Shown here in pieces: positions 1 through 8,745 of a DNA stretch of 64,000 bases (position 1 is its first letter; the number at the start of each line of letters is the position of its first letter). The notes under the pieces were generated by a model. That model did not search any database. It was not told the origin of the DNA and saw nothing but the letters and a program-made list of their open reading frames with translations. The DNA is from Pyrobaculum neutrophilum V24Sta (GTDB taxonomy: Archaea; Thermoproteota; Thermoprotei; Thermoproteales; Thermoproteaceae), in assembly GCF_000019805.1 (NCBI RefSeq), contig NC_010525.1, positions 868,001-932,000 on the forward strand, read 5' to 3'. The position numbers were made by a program, and so were the translations under genes.

Positions 1-1542
1 GACCTCGGCGTCAACCTCACGGCGAAGTACACCGCCCTGGGGGTGAGGTTTGTATACAACGGCACCCTCTACATCTACATACCCAGCTCCCTCCCCAACA
101 CCGAGGCGGTAGACGTGGCCCCCAACCTGGACGGCTCCTGGGCTAAGTTCGAGGCGGGGGCGGGCCGTTGCATGTTCGCCTACGTCCCCTTCCTCCTCGG
201 CAAAGGCCTCCAGCTTAGGCCCGCCGGCGGCGGCACCAGCTACTGGGAGCCGTACACGGCCGAGGCGGGTGGGAGGACCTACTACGTGTACGTCTTCAAG
301 CCGCCCTACGACTTTGTGGAGGATCCGCCCATCAAAGCCGTGGCCGTCCTCCTCGGCCCGCCGGCCAAAACCATCAGGGTGGGCCACTTCGAGGCCTTCG
401 TGGCCTCCTACACGGAGCTGGGCAACTGCGTCGTAGAGTCGCTGAAGAAGATGGATTTGTCGAAGTACGGGTTTATAACCACGGCCCGGGCTACGGCCGG
501 CGTGTCTAAGTCAGCTGTTGTGGAGGTAGTGGATGTGCTTGGGCGGCGGGTGTCTGTGAAGGCGCCTGTGTCTAGAGTTGTGGCTTTGGGGCCGGGGGCG
601 CTTAGGCTCGTGGTATATCTCAACGCCACAGACAAACTAGCCGGGATAGAAGAGATAGAGAAGAGGCCACCCCAAGGCAGAGACTACGGCTACATCCTCT
701 GGACAAAAAACCTCACCTCGCTTCCAGTGGTTGGGCGGGGTGGGCCTGGTAGCCCTGTTGACTACGAGAGGATACTATCTGTGAGACCGGACGTGATTAT
801 CATGTCGCCTTTTGTGGCCGACGCCCCCGACAAGATCCAGGAGAAAACTGGCATACCCGTGGTGGTTGTGTCGGCTTTTATCGACAGCGGCGAGGGCTGG
901 GTCAACTTCACTAGTTTGTACAAGTCTCTTAGGACCGTCGGCGTTTTGTTGGGTAGAGAGGAGAGGGCTGAGGAGCTGGTTAGATACATGGAGGATTTGA
1001 TCAAGGATCTCAAGAGGCGCACCGCCAACATAACCCAAAGGCCGAAGGTGTACGTAGGCGCAATCTCCGCCAGAGGCGGCCAGCCCTTTGAAGCGACTCA
1101 GTCGTACTTCCCGCCGCTGGTCTTGCTGAACACGCCGGGCGTCGCAGATAAATACGGAATAAAAGGGGTTGCTAAGATCGACTGGGAGGCGCTTCTGAAG
1201 GAGCAACCAGACGTAATCTTCATCGACTTGGGGAACTATATGTTTGTAGCGCAGGACTTTAACAAGAGCCGGGATAAGTACTGCTCTCTTAAGGCCTTTA
1301 GAGAGGGGAGGGTATACGGCATTTTGATGTACAACTGGTATGGAACCAACATCGCTACGCTTTTTGCTGATGCCTACTTTATGGGTAAGGTGCTTTATCC
1401 GGAGGCGTTTAGGGATGTGGATCCTGTGGCTAAGGCTGACGAGATCTATAGGGAGTTCCTCGGCGCGCCCCTCTACACGGCAGTAGCCAAGGATTTCAAA
1501 GGAGGATTTAGACAGCTGACGGAGTTCAAATGCGGGTCCTAA
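1..1542 (+). CDS. ABC transporter solute-binding protein, iron/siderophore type (5' partial)
   Basis: The frame is open from base 1, so the true start lies before the window; the GTG at 43 is only the first internal start codon. The last roughly 330 residues form a Peripla_BP_2 (BtuF/FepB-like) domain: it opens with VEVVDVLGRRVSVKAPVSRV, then has the typical ILSVRPDVIIMSP and a second lobe ending LFADAYFMGKVLYPEAF. About 170 visible residues precede this domain and are not recognised. Known role of the family: an exported protein that captures ferric siderophore, cobalamin or a metal complex for an ABC importer. No permease or ATPase follows in this window; the next gene is ModD-like, so metal or molybdate-type uptake is possible but inferred. 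Confidence 0.85.
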   Translation, partial: DLGVNLTAKYTALGVRFVYNGTLYIYIPSSLPNTEAVDVAPNLDGSWAKFEAGAGRCMFAYVPFLLGKGLQLRPAGGGTSYWEPYTAEAGGRTYYVYVFKPPYDFVEDPPIKAVAVLLGPPAKTIRVGHFEAFVASYTELGNCVVESLKKMDLSKYGFITTARATAGVSKSAVVEVVDVLGRRVSVKAPVSRVVALGPGALRLVVYLNATDKLAGIEEIEKRPPQGRDYGYILWTKNLTSLPVVGRGGPGSPVDYERILSVRPDVIIMSPFVADAPDKIQEKTGIPVVVVSAFIDSGEGWVNFTSLYKSLRTVGVLLGREERAEELVRYMEDLIKDLKRRTANITQRPKVYVGAISARGGQPFEATQSYFPPLVLLNTPGVADKYGIKGVAKIDWEALLKEQPDVIFIDLGNYMFVAQDFNKSRDKYCSLKAFREGRVYGILMYNWYGTNIATLFADAYFMGKVLYPEAFRDVDPVAKADEIYREFLGAPLYTAVAKDFKGGFRQLTEFKCGS

Positions 1543-1561
1543 GCCCACTAGTTTTTCTGGC

Positions 1562-2380
1562 ATGAAGAGCCGGCTGGAGGCTTGGCTTTTGGAGGATCTG
1601 GGGAGCTACGACTTGACTACTGAGGTTCTAGGCATCGGGGGTCTGAGGGGGGTTGCCCAGCTCTTCGCCAGGGAGGAGGCGGTGGTGGCTGGGTCTGAGG
1701 AGGCGGCTGAGGTGTACAAGCTGGCGGGTTGCGGGGAGGTGGAGGTGGTTAAGAGGAGCGGCCAGCTGGCGCGGAGGGGCGACGTCGTGTTGCGGGCGGT
1801 GGGGGAGGCCCGGTGTCTACACGCCGCCTGGAGGACGGCGCAGGAGGTCGTTGCTTGGGCCTCGGGGGTCGCCACGAAGACGAGGAGGCTGGTGGAGCTG
1901 GCGCGGCGGGTCAACCCAAGGGTCGTGGTGGCGGCTACGCGGAAGACGCCGCCCGGCCTAAGGGCCCTGTATCACAAGGCGGTGCTGGCGGGAGGGGGTA
2001 TGGTCCACAGGTGTTGCCTCTCCGACGGCGTACTCGTCTTTAGAAACCACCTGGTCTTCCTGGGGGAGGGGGCTCTGCAGAAGGCCGCAAAGGCGGTTGC
2101 GGTTAGGCCAGCCGGCGTGGAGGTGTCCACCGTCGAGGAGGCCGTTGAGGCGGCGAAGGCGGGTTTTAGCTATATCCAGCTGGAGCGGATGACCCCGGAG
2201 GAGGTGGCGGAGGCGGCGGCGAGGGTCAGGGCGGTGAACCCCCGCGTGGTGGTGGGGGCGTCGGGGGGCATAGACGAGCACAACATCGCATCTTATGCCC
2301 CACATGTGGACGTGGTGGTTACCTCTGCCCCGTACCGCGCGCCGCCTATAGACCTGGGGACTGAGATGGCACCTTTATAA
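1562..2380 (+). CDS. ModD/NadC-family phosphoribosyltransferase
   Basis: 272 aa, full length for the nicotinate/quinolinate phosphoribosyltransferase fold. Visible motifs are EDLGSYDLTT (residues 11-20), LHAAWRTAQEVVAWASGVAT (about 82-101), ATRKTPPGLRALYHKAV (about 124) and GGGMVHRCCLSDGVLVF, followed by the barrel segment EVSTVEEAVEAAKAG and a GASGGI phosphate loop. NadC converts quinolinate and PRPP to NaMN. The AREEAVVAGSEEA segment, the LHAAW segment and RNHLVFLG instead of KDNH look more like the ModD subgroup, which is often linked to molybdate transport genes and has no settled function. It starts 19 bases after a solute-binding protein gene, so co-transcription is likely. A true NadC role cannot be excluded. 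Confidence 0.75.
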   Translation: MKSRLEAWLLEDLGSYDLTTEVLGIGGLRGVAQLFAREEAVVAGSEEAAEVYKLAGCGEVEVVKRSGQLARRGDVVLRAVGEARCLHAAWRTAQEVVAWASGVATKTRRLVELARRVNPRVVVAATRKTPPGLRALYHKAVLAGGGMVHRCCLSDGVLVFRNHLVFLGEGALQKAAKAVAVRPAGVEVSTVEEAVEAAKAGFSYIQLERMTPEEVAEAAARVRAVNPRVVVGASGGIDEHNIASYAPHVDVVVTSAPYRAPPIDLGTEMAPL

Positions 2381-2400
2381 AGGGCCGCGCCGCGCCCCAC

Positions 2401-3650
2401 GTGATTACACACGCCGCCGCCCACGTGGTGGAGCGGTTCGTGGGGAGGTTGAGCAGATCGCCAGCAGACCCCCGGAGACACGCCGCCGCGTTGAGGAGGT
2501 TCGAAGGCCGGTTTGGGCTATATATCCACATCCCCTTCTGCAGATCCCTCTGTAGGTTCTGTAGCTTCGTTAGATACCCATACGACCCCGCCCTCTACAG
2601 GAGGTACAAGGCGGCCTTGGAGAAGGAGCTGCAGTTCCTGGCGGAGGCGGCCGAGGGGGCCAAGGTCGACGTCTTATACGTGGGCGGGGGCACCCCCACC
2701 GTCGACGTCTACGCCCTGGCCGAGATCCTTGAAGTGGCGAAGAGCCACTTCGGCAGGTTGGACATAAGCGTTGAGGCCAACCCCGCCGACGTCACAGACG
2801 AGTCCATCTCCGTGCTCAAGGAGGCGGGCGTGGAGAGGCTGAGCATCGGCCTACAGAGCCTCTACGACGCCAAACTCGCCGAGCTCGGCCGCAGGTCCCA
2901 CACGGCGGCGCAGGGGGCACAAGCTGCGAGGCTCGCCGCGGGGAGGTTCCCCACCGTAAACATAGACATGATCTGGGGCACGCGGCTGGACACCCCCGCC
3001 ACCTTGAGGAGAGAGGCCGCGCTGGCTCTATCCCTCGGCGTCGGCCAAGTCACCTTCTACCCCCTCATGCCGGCCCCCGGCCTCAGAAAAACGCTGAGAC
3101 AGAGGAGGGAGGGGCCCTGGCACCCCCAGGAGGAGGCCCTCTACGGCGCCGTCCTAGAGACAGCCTCAGAGCGGGGCTACCCCCCCCCGCCACCCCCTGG
3201 TGCTTCAGCCGAACCGCCGGCTTGATAGACGAATACGTGGTCGACCACGACGTCTACCTAGCCGCCGGGGCAAGCGCAATAGGCAGAAGCAACTGGTACA
3301 TCTACGTCAACAGCTTCGACCCAGCTAAATACGTGGACTACGTCGAACGCCACGGCCACGGAGCCGCCAGAGCCATGTACATAGCCCCCTGGGAAGACGC
3401 CCTGTACTACGCCTCCACAGCGCTGTTCGGCCTCAGGTGGTGCCCCAGGGAGGTGGAGAGGCGCTACGGCCCACTCGGCCAACTCATAAACGCCTCGGTG
3501 GCCCCCTACGCGAGGCTACACGGCCAGAGGAGAGGCCCCTGCTACAGGATCACAAGCCCCAAAGCCCTGTACGAAATACACAAAATGCAGAGAGGAATAT
3601 ACATGGGCCTCAACGCCCTGAGGGAGTGGGGTATGAAAACCCGCGCCTAG
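2401..3650 (+). pseudogene. HemN/HemW-like radical SAM protein, frameshifted at a C8 run
   Basis: Two adjacent frames make one protein. The first (2401-3225, GTG start, 20 bases after modD) holds the radical SAM cluster motif in HIPFCRSLCRFC (Cys about 47, 51, 54), YVGGGTPT and the barrel segment SIGLQS. The second (from about 3190 to 3650) continues with WCFSRTAG and the HemN C-terminal pattern AAGASAIGRSNWYIYVN. The break is at eight Cs (3181-3188): one extra C would restore a single frame of about 416 codons. Family role: oxygen-independent coproporphyrinogen oxidase or the heme chaperone HemW. The break could be a real slippage mutation or a base-calling error. Confidence 0.75.
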
Positions 3651-3654
3651 GGCC

Positions 3655-4762
3655 GATCTACGTAGCCGCGGTCTCGACGCCGAGACCTGGAGGCGGTACG
3701 AGGAGGCCTATGGGAGAGCTCTGGGGGACGTGGGGGAGGACGTGGCGGTCTTCGTGGTGCTCACAGGCGGGGCCGAGCCGGAGATCATGGAGAAGGCCCC
3801 TACAACGTCCTGGTGGCGTGGCCCCACTACAACTCCCTGCCCTCGGCCCTGGAGGCTTCGGCGGCGCTCCGGGAGCGGGGCCGCTTTGCATACGTGGTAG
3901 CTCTGGAGGACCTGCCGGACGAGCCCCCAGTGGAGAGGATAATGAAGGCGGTGAGGGCCGCCCACCTCCTCAAGAACCCCCTAGGCTCGCCCTAGTGGGG
4001 AGGCCCAACCCCTGGCTGGCGGCCTCCCACTTCGCCGGGAAGCCCGACGTGGTGATAGACGAGGAGGAGGTCTACAGGGAGAGCCTGGCGCTGGAGGCGA
4101 GGGAGGAGGCGGAGCGCCTCGCCGGGGGGCCCCACGGCGCCGAGGCCCTCGAGAGGCCGGCCGCCTACGCCAAAGCCCTCCTCCGGAGGGCCGCCGGCGT
4201 GGACGGCCTCACCCTGGGCTGCTGGTGCTTCGACTTCGCCGCCGTGGAGAAGAGGGGCTGGACCCCCTGCGTATCCCTCGCCCTCCTCAACGACTGGGGG
4301 CTAACGGCGGTGTGCGAGGGGGACATGAGAGCGCTGTACTCAGCCGCAGTCCTCAGCAAGATCTCCGGCAGACCCGCCTGGGCCGCCAACGTCAACTACG
4401 CAGGCCGCGGCCTCCTGATCCTCACCCACGACGGCCTGCCCCCCTCCATGGCCAGGAGGTACAGGATAAGGCCGCGCCTAGCCACCGGCGCACCAGCCGC
4501 CATAGAGGCGGAGGTGGAGCCCGGCAGACCCATAACCCTCCTCAGGGTGTCGGGAGACCTAAGGAGAGCCCTCCTCCTAAGAGGCACCACCGCCCAGGCC
4601 CCCCGCCTCGAGGCCTGCGCCGCCCAAATCGCCGTGGAGACCCCACAGGCGGAGGCCGTCCTGGCGGCGGGGCTCGGAAACCACCTCGCCTTCGTCCTAG
4701 ACGACGTCTACCACGAGACAAAGGCCTACCTACAGCACCTCGGCGTGCAGGTGGCCCCCTAG
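3655..4762 (+). pseudogene. L-fucose isomerase-like protein, several frameshifts
   Basis: Protein-like sequence passes through three frames: GPIYVAAVST, then AVFVVLTGGAEPEIMEKAP, then YNVLVAWPHYNSLPSALEA up to about 3980, then PRLALVGRPNPWLAASHF to the stop at 4762. Each change corresponds to one missing base; two sit in C runs (3797-3800 and 3977-3981), the first is near 3670-3690 and cannot be placed. The C-terminal part resembles the fucose/arabinose isomerase-like family: GCWCFDF, NDWGLTAVCEGDMRALYSA, SGRPAWAANVN, LILTHDGLP. It starts about where the radical SAM gene ends, suggesting an old operon. Substrate unknown. As given, no intact product can be made. Confidence 0.6.
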
Positions 4763-5484
4763 CCCCCGAGCGGCCTCTACGCCAAAGGCTCTCGGCAGGT
4801 GATACAAAGCGTTTCTCTCCCAGTGACGCATCCCGCGCTGGGTAATCCCCATCCGAACGCCTAGAAGGCACCCGTGTGTCTACAATAGGCTCCCATACCC
4901 CCCTCATAAAATCTGCGAGACGGCTTTCGTTCGGCGGCCAGCTGTGGCCGCCTCCTCAGCTCCGTAAAGCCCTCCCCCGTCACATCAAATCTCAAACAAA
5001 ATAGCCGTGTACCCAGCAGGTAGTTCCAGGATTTGGGCACGGCCACCACCCCCACTGCTCAAGCGACACTATATAGCCGTCCCCAGCCAACACGCCGCCG
5101 AGGCGCCTTACAACCGCGTCTCTATACAAGTGGCGGTTAAGACAATATGAAACTCCCGCCCCGCTCTCAACGCCTGGCAAATGCCGTAGCCGCAGTCGTA
5201 GACTGTTAAACCTGGTTGGCGATGTGCTACCCCCGTCCAAATGTAGAGCCTTTCCCGGCTTCTCGTTGGTAGGGGCCCGTAGCCTTGCCAGCTATGAATC
5301 TGGCGCCGCGGCGCATGGAGGAGCGGGTGTAGATAGACGTTCGATATCTCCTCGGAACTAAAGGTTCTCCTAACGGCGTGTAGAGACGCGGTGCCTATTA
5401 CTAAGGCGCACTTCTGTAGAAACACGCCGGGGCAGATCTGGACTTAGTCAATGTAACTATAGGTATTTGTCTAGGGCTTCTGTT
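4763..5484. other. Region of about 720 bases without a clear gene; possible decayed ORF on minus strand
   Basis: No intact recognisable gene. On the minus strand three overlapping open stretches (5425-5108, 5240-4992, 5055-4861) read like fragments of one protein in changing frames, for example RERLYIWTGVAHRQPGL, then VVRRLGGVLAGDGYIVSL, then WNYLLGTRLFCLRFDV. I recognise no family. It may be a decayed gene or chance open frames. Confidence 0.3.
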
Positions 5485-5530
5485 CAACACCTGTGGTAGT
5501 TTTTCAACGCGTGTTGGGTAATATTTTTCA
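5485..5530 (+). promoter_or_regulatory. Promoter and operator-like box of the pilin-like gene at 5552
   Basis: The box CAACGCGTGTTGGG (5505-5518) is an imperfect inverted repeat directly followed by an A/T stretch with TAATATTTTT (about 5519-5528) that fits a TATA element 24-33 nt before the ATG. A second imperfect copy, CAACACCTGTGG, lies at 5485-5496. The same box-plus-TATA layout recurs before 6301 and before the regulator gene that starts at 9400. Confidence 0.65.
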
Positions 5531-5551
5531 CGGGTCGAGAAAAAGCGACAC

Positions 5552-6061
5552 ATGAAGTCGACAATAACAATAGCGGCGCTGGCGATAGTGCTGGCGGTCG
5601 CGTTCGCAATATGGCAGGAAACAGCCACGATATCAGTAAACGCACAGACAGGATACCTAGACGCCGATTTCCAGAACGTTCAAGTGGACAGATCCCCCTA
5701 CGTGACGGCAGAGGCAAAGACCGCCGGCTCTGACGCTGGCAACGACGGGCCGCCCTCCCTAACTGTGACAGTTACAAATGCATACCCCGGCGCGTCTGTC
5801 ACAGTGTCCTTTGATGTGTACAACGACGGCACCATCCCGCTGAGGTTCAGGTGGACAGCGTGTACAATAAGCGGCGACACCGGCTATCTAAAAGTCTCCG
5901 GCATGCCAACTTCAGACACGACATTAGACCTCGGCGCTACACAAAAGGTGACGCTAACAATTACAGCGGCCGATAACGTGGAGGAGCAAAAGACATACTC
6001 ACTTACGATCCAGTGTCCCTACCAGCAGGCGGTGCCCGTAGCAAGTGGACCATCCCAGTGA
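5552..6061 (+). CDS. TasA/AbpA-like pilin subunit (archaeal bundling-pilus type)
   Basis: 169 aa. It starts with a signal peptide (hydrophobic residues about 5-22) followed by the SipW-type junction region ISVNAQTGYLDADFQNVQV. The mature part has the TasA/camelysin pattern: GNDGPPSLTVTVTNAYPG, then FDVYNDGTIPLRF, then a beta-rich tail with QKVTLTITA. Two Cys (ACTISG and IQCPY) could form a disulfide. In bacteria TasA forms biofilm fibres; in Pyrobaculum calidifontis a homologue (AbpA) forms bundling pili by donor-strand exchange. Assignment here rests on motif and layout, not on a search. A paralogue follows at 6301 and a T7 run follows the stop codon, so this gene probably has its own transcript. 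Confidence 0.7.
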   Translation: MKSTITIAALAIVLAVAFAIWQETATISVNAQTGYLDADFQNVQVDRSPYVTAEAKTAGSDAGNDGPPSLTVTVTNAYPGASVTVSFDVYNDGTIPLRFRWTACTISGDTGYLKVSGMPTSDTTLDLGATQKVTLTITAADNVEEQKTYSLTIQCPYQQAVPVASGPSQ

Positions 6062-6068
6062 AACTACC

Positions 6069-6075
6069 TTTTTTT
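6069..6075 (+). terminator. T-run terminator after the first pilin-like gene
   Basis: Seven Ts begin 8 bases after the stop codon, as expected for factor-independent archaeal termination. The following 225 bases have no gene until the promoter of the next pilin-like gene. Confidence 0.5.
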
Positions 6076-6251
6076 CCTCCACCGTCTTGGGACTCACGTT
6101 CTTTCCCCTCTCTTCAACCAGATCAGGTGGTTCTTTTTCCCGCTGTGGCGTCGGGCCGGGGACGTGAGCTAGGCACAGGAGGCGGATCCCCGCCGTGGAG
6201 TCCCAACGTCCTACACCCAGGTACGGGTCCGAAAACAGGTTGTGGTTTTGG

Positions 6252-6277
6252 AAACGGCTGTTGGCTCATGTTTATAC
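6252..6277 (+). promoter_or_regulatory. Promoter and operator-like box of the second pilin-like gene
   Basis: AAACGGCTGTTGGC (6252-6265) matches the box seen before 5552, with TC then ATGTTTATACC giving a TATA-like element (about 6268-6277) 24-33 nt before the ATG at 6301. Confidence 0.6.
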
Positions 6278-6300
6278 CTTAGCCCATTACAAAATTTTCT

Positions 6301-6867
6301 ATGAAGACTTTGTTTGTATTGGCGCCACTAATGGCTCTATTGGTGGCGTACTCGCTCTGGGGCGAAGCCGCCGCTGTTAGAGCTCCGGTGTCGACGGGCT
6401 ACATAGATATGGACTTTGTCGATGTCAAGATAACCCACCCCGCCACTGTCCCAGTGGGGGCCGGCCCCACCGTGGTTGAGCTAAACTACATGAAGATTAC
6501 AGTCGACGTAGGGGGGTCCGCCCCGGGCAACGACGGCCCACCAGTCCTCTATATAGATGTGAAAAACATGTACCCAGGGGCTAAAGTCACCGTGAATGGA
6601 TACCTCAGAAACGACGGGACTATCCCAGTACGCGTTGAAAAATGCAACTTCAGATCGATAGGCGGCGCGTTCGCGTTCAAGGATGTAGACCTAGATTTCG
6701 ATATCCAAGTCGACGTTGATGCCTTTAAAGGAGGCAACGCACCTCCGTTTACGCTAATGCCGGGCCAGAGTGCCTATGTGGTGGTCTACATAAGGGCGCG
6801 GAACGATGCTAGAGAGAGCGTCTCCGTGTCTGCCCAATTCACCTGCGACTATAGGCAGGCACCCTAG
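6301..6867 (+). CDS. TasA/AbpA-like pilin paralogue
   Basis: 188 aa, paralogous to the protein at 5552: signal peptide (about residues 3-17), the junction VSTGYIDMDFVDVKI, GNDGPPVLYIDVKNMYPG, GYLRNDGTIPVRVEKC and a C-terminal CDYRQAP that parallels CPYQQAV. It is about 20 residues longer, with an insertion before the GNDGPP motif and a longer loop after the central strand pair. It could be the second fibre subunit or a cap/adhesin variant of the same pilus. The next gene starts only 2 bases after the stop, so it is likely co-transcribed with the anchor protein and the signal peptidase. Confidence 0.7.
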   Translation: MKTLFVLAPLMALLVAYSLWGEAAAVRAPVSTGYIDMDFVDVKITHPATVPVGAGPTVVELNYMKITVDVGGSAPGNDGPPVLYIDVKNMYPGAKVTVNGYLRNDGTIPVRVEKCNFRSIGGAFAFKDVDLDFDIQVDVDAFKGGNAPPFTLMPGQSAYVVVYIRARNDARESVSVSAQFTCDYRQAP

Positions 6868-6869
6868 CC

Positions 6870-7649
6870 GTGGTTAAGTTGGTTTTCCTGTTGGTCTTGG
6901 CCGTTTTTACCTGGGCTTGGAGTGTTACAGTTATTTCCTACAGGGATTTTGAGGTATACAACGGCTCTCTTCTTTTGGCGGATGGGAAGGCGTATACCGC
7001 GGCTACGCTGGTGGTCCCGGGCGGCTGGCCTCTGAGGGTTGTCTCCGGCAACTTCTCGCTTCCTCTAGACGTCGTCAGCGATGTGGTGGTGGTTTTGGGG
7101 TCGCCGTCGGGTGGGTGCGACGTCTACCACTTCTACAGCATTGCCCAAGACGCGACGGCCGTCTTGGCGGTATGTAGCGAGAGAGTTGAGGCCGTGGTGT
7201 CGGCGGATGGGGGGAGGAGAGCGGTGGTTTTCCAGACTGGGGTCAACTACATAGTTCTGCCAGGGCGTAGCTCCATCCGGGTGGAGTCTTCCACAGCCCC
7301 CGTGAGGATCAGGGAGAGGGAGATCTACACAGCGCATCTCCCCGCGGTGGCCGGCGGGTCTTCGCTCTCGGGAGGACCTCCGGCTGTCTACAACACGTCG
7401 CTTCTATACGGCAGGATCTACAACCTCGCCGGCGAGCTAGCTGCGTTGAGAGAGAGCTGCAGTAGAGATTTGACGGCGCTTAGGAAGCGGGTTGACGAAC
7501 TGAGCGGGGAGGTCAACGCGCTTAAGGCCGAGAGAGATAGGCTTCTCGTGGTGGGGCCCAACGCCGTTGCTCTATACGCCGCCGTGGGGGCCGGAGTGGC
7601 GGCGGGGACGGCGGGGGTGTACCTCGCGGCGAAGAGACGTGGACGGTAG
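6870..7649 (+). CDS. Exported, membrane-anchored coiled-coil protein of the pilus cluster
   Basis: 259 aa, GTG start 2 bases after the preceding stop. N-terminal signal peptide (LVFLLVLAVFTWAW), a beta-rich external region of about 160 residues with two Cys (GGCDVYHF, LAVCSERV), a charged coiled coil (residues about 190-232) and one C-terminal membrane helix (AVALYAAVGAGVAAGTAGVYLA) ending in KRRGR. This topology puts the protein outside the cell with a C-terminal anchor. No known family recognised. Its place between pilin-like genes and a signal peptidase suggests a basal anchor or assembly factor, which is inference. Confidence 0.65.
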   Translation: MVKLVFLLVLAVFTWAWSVTVISYRDFEVYNGSLLLADGKAYTAATLVVPGGWPLRVVSGNFSLPLDVVSDVVVVLGSPSGGCDVYHFYSIAQDATAVLAVCSERVEAVVSADGGRRAVVFQTGVNYIVLPGRSSIRVESSTAPVRIREREIYTAHLPAVAGGSSLSGGPPAVYNTSLLYGRIYNLAGELAALRESCSRDLTALRKRVDELSGEVNALKAERDRLLVVGPNAVALYAAVGAGVAAGTAGVYLAAKRRGR

Positions 7650-8745
7650 ACACCTCTGGCTCGCCGTCCCGCTCCTCTCCCTCGCGCCCGCGTTTGTCAA
7701 GGTGGAGCTCTGGACCCTCGCGCCCGTCTGGGGCCTCTTGGCGCTCTACTTCTCCAGATACGTCTGGGGCGGGGGGCTGGCTTCTGGGCTGGCGCCGGCG
7801 GCCGCCTATATGGCCGTGTGGGCCGGGCTAGGCCTGGTCTTCGGGTTTGAGGCCAACCGGTATGGAGGTAGCCCCACGGCGACTCTGCTAAACGGCGTCT
7901 ACTTCGGGCTGGCGGCATTGGCAAGGGAGTTCGCCAGGTACGCGGCTCTCTCTCTGAGAGCCGAGGAGCTATACCTGCTCGGGCCTCCGAAGAGGCTCCT
8001 TTGGTCCCGGGGAGATCTGTGGACTGGCTTGGTCTCCACCGCTTTAGCCGTAGACGCCAGCTGGCTGTCGCCGTCGCCCCAGTGGGTAGGGCTCTCCCTA
8101 GTCCCCAGCCTGTCCATCTCCCACGCCTGTTCCCTCCTCCAGAGGAGGTACGGGCCCTTCGCCTCGCTCCCACTGGCGACAGTCTGGGGGGCTCTGCCCT
8201 ACGTGTCGCCGGCTGTCCCCAAATCGCCTTGGGTCCTCTACGGCCTAGTCCACCTTCTCCTACTGCTTGGGGTGATGGCCGAGGATGCGCCTAGGAGGGA
8301 CCTCATCCCGGCGGTTGGGGCGGTGGCACTCGCGGCGTTTTTAGTAGGGGCCTTTGGGGTAAGGCCTTTTGTCGTGGCCACAGGTAGCATGTCCCCCCTG
8401 TATCAGCCCGGCGATGTGGTTTTCGTGGTGCCCATCCGACACGCGGAGGTGGGGGACGTGGTTCTCTACAGAGCAGACTTCGGCTACGTGCTTCACAGGG
8501 TAATAGACGTGAGGGAGGTGGGCGGGAGGACCTACTACATCACCAAGGGAGACGCCAACCCCACACCAGACGCGAGGCCTGTGCCGCAGGAGGCCGTTCT
8601 CGGTAAGGCGGTTTTCAAGGTGCCCTACGTGGGGACGCCGGCTCTGTGGGCCAGGGATCCATCCAGCTGGCCGCTTCTTGCCGTTCTGCTGGCGGCGGCC
8701 GCCGGCCTGGAACACCTCTTGAAGACCCTCCTCAAGAGGAGCTAG
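7639..8745 (+). CDS. Multi-TM protein with C-terminal S26 signal peptidase domain (SipW-like)
   Basis: 368 aa from the GTG at 7639, which overlaps the previous stop by 11 bases; earlier TTG starts lie well inside that gene. The first about 235 residues are hydrophobic with several predicted membrane helices and no known domain. The last about 130 residues are an S26 signal peptidase of the archaeal/ER type: catalytic Ser in ATGSMSPLYQPGDVV (about residue 250), His in GYVLHRVIDV (His replaces the bacterial Lys), Asp in TKGDANPTPDARPV, then GKAVFKVPYVG and a final membrane helix. In Bacillus, SipW processes TasA; this enzyme is therefore the likely processing peptidase for the adjacent pilin-like proteins. 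Confidence 0.8.
   Translation: MDGRHLWLAVPLLSLAPAFVKVELWTLAPVWGLLALYFSRYVWGGGLASGLAPAAAYMAVWAGLGLVFGFEANRYGGSPTATLLNGVYFGLAALAREFARYAALSLRAEELYLLGPPKRLLWSRGDLWTGLVSTALAVDASWLSPSPQWVGLSLVPSLSISHACSLLQRRYGPFASLPLATVWGALPYVSPAVPKSPWVLYGLVHLLLLLGVMAEDAPRRDLIPAVGAVALAAFLVGAFGVRPFVVATGSMSPLYQPGDVVFVVPIRHAEVGDVVLYRADFGYVLHRVIDVREVGGRTYYITKGDANPTPDARPVPQEAVLGKAVFKVPYVGTPALWARDPSSWPLLAVLLAAAAGLEHLLKTLLKRS

Noticed and set aside
1500-1545. T-loop-like GTTCAAAT segment as part of a tRNA
   Set aside because: No acceptor, D or anticodon arms fit; it is the end of the binding-protein gene. No tRNA was found in the window.
775-1563. 262-residue open frame on the minus strand
   Set aside because: It is antisense to the solute-binding protein gene, whose frame has clear domain motifs.
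4225-4907. Arg/Pro-rich long open frames on both strands
   Set aside because: Composition is typical of shadow frames in GC-rich coding DNA; the fucose-isomerase-like frame explains the region.
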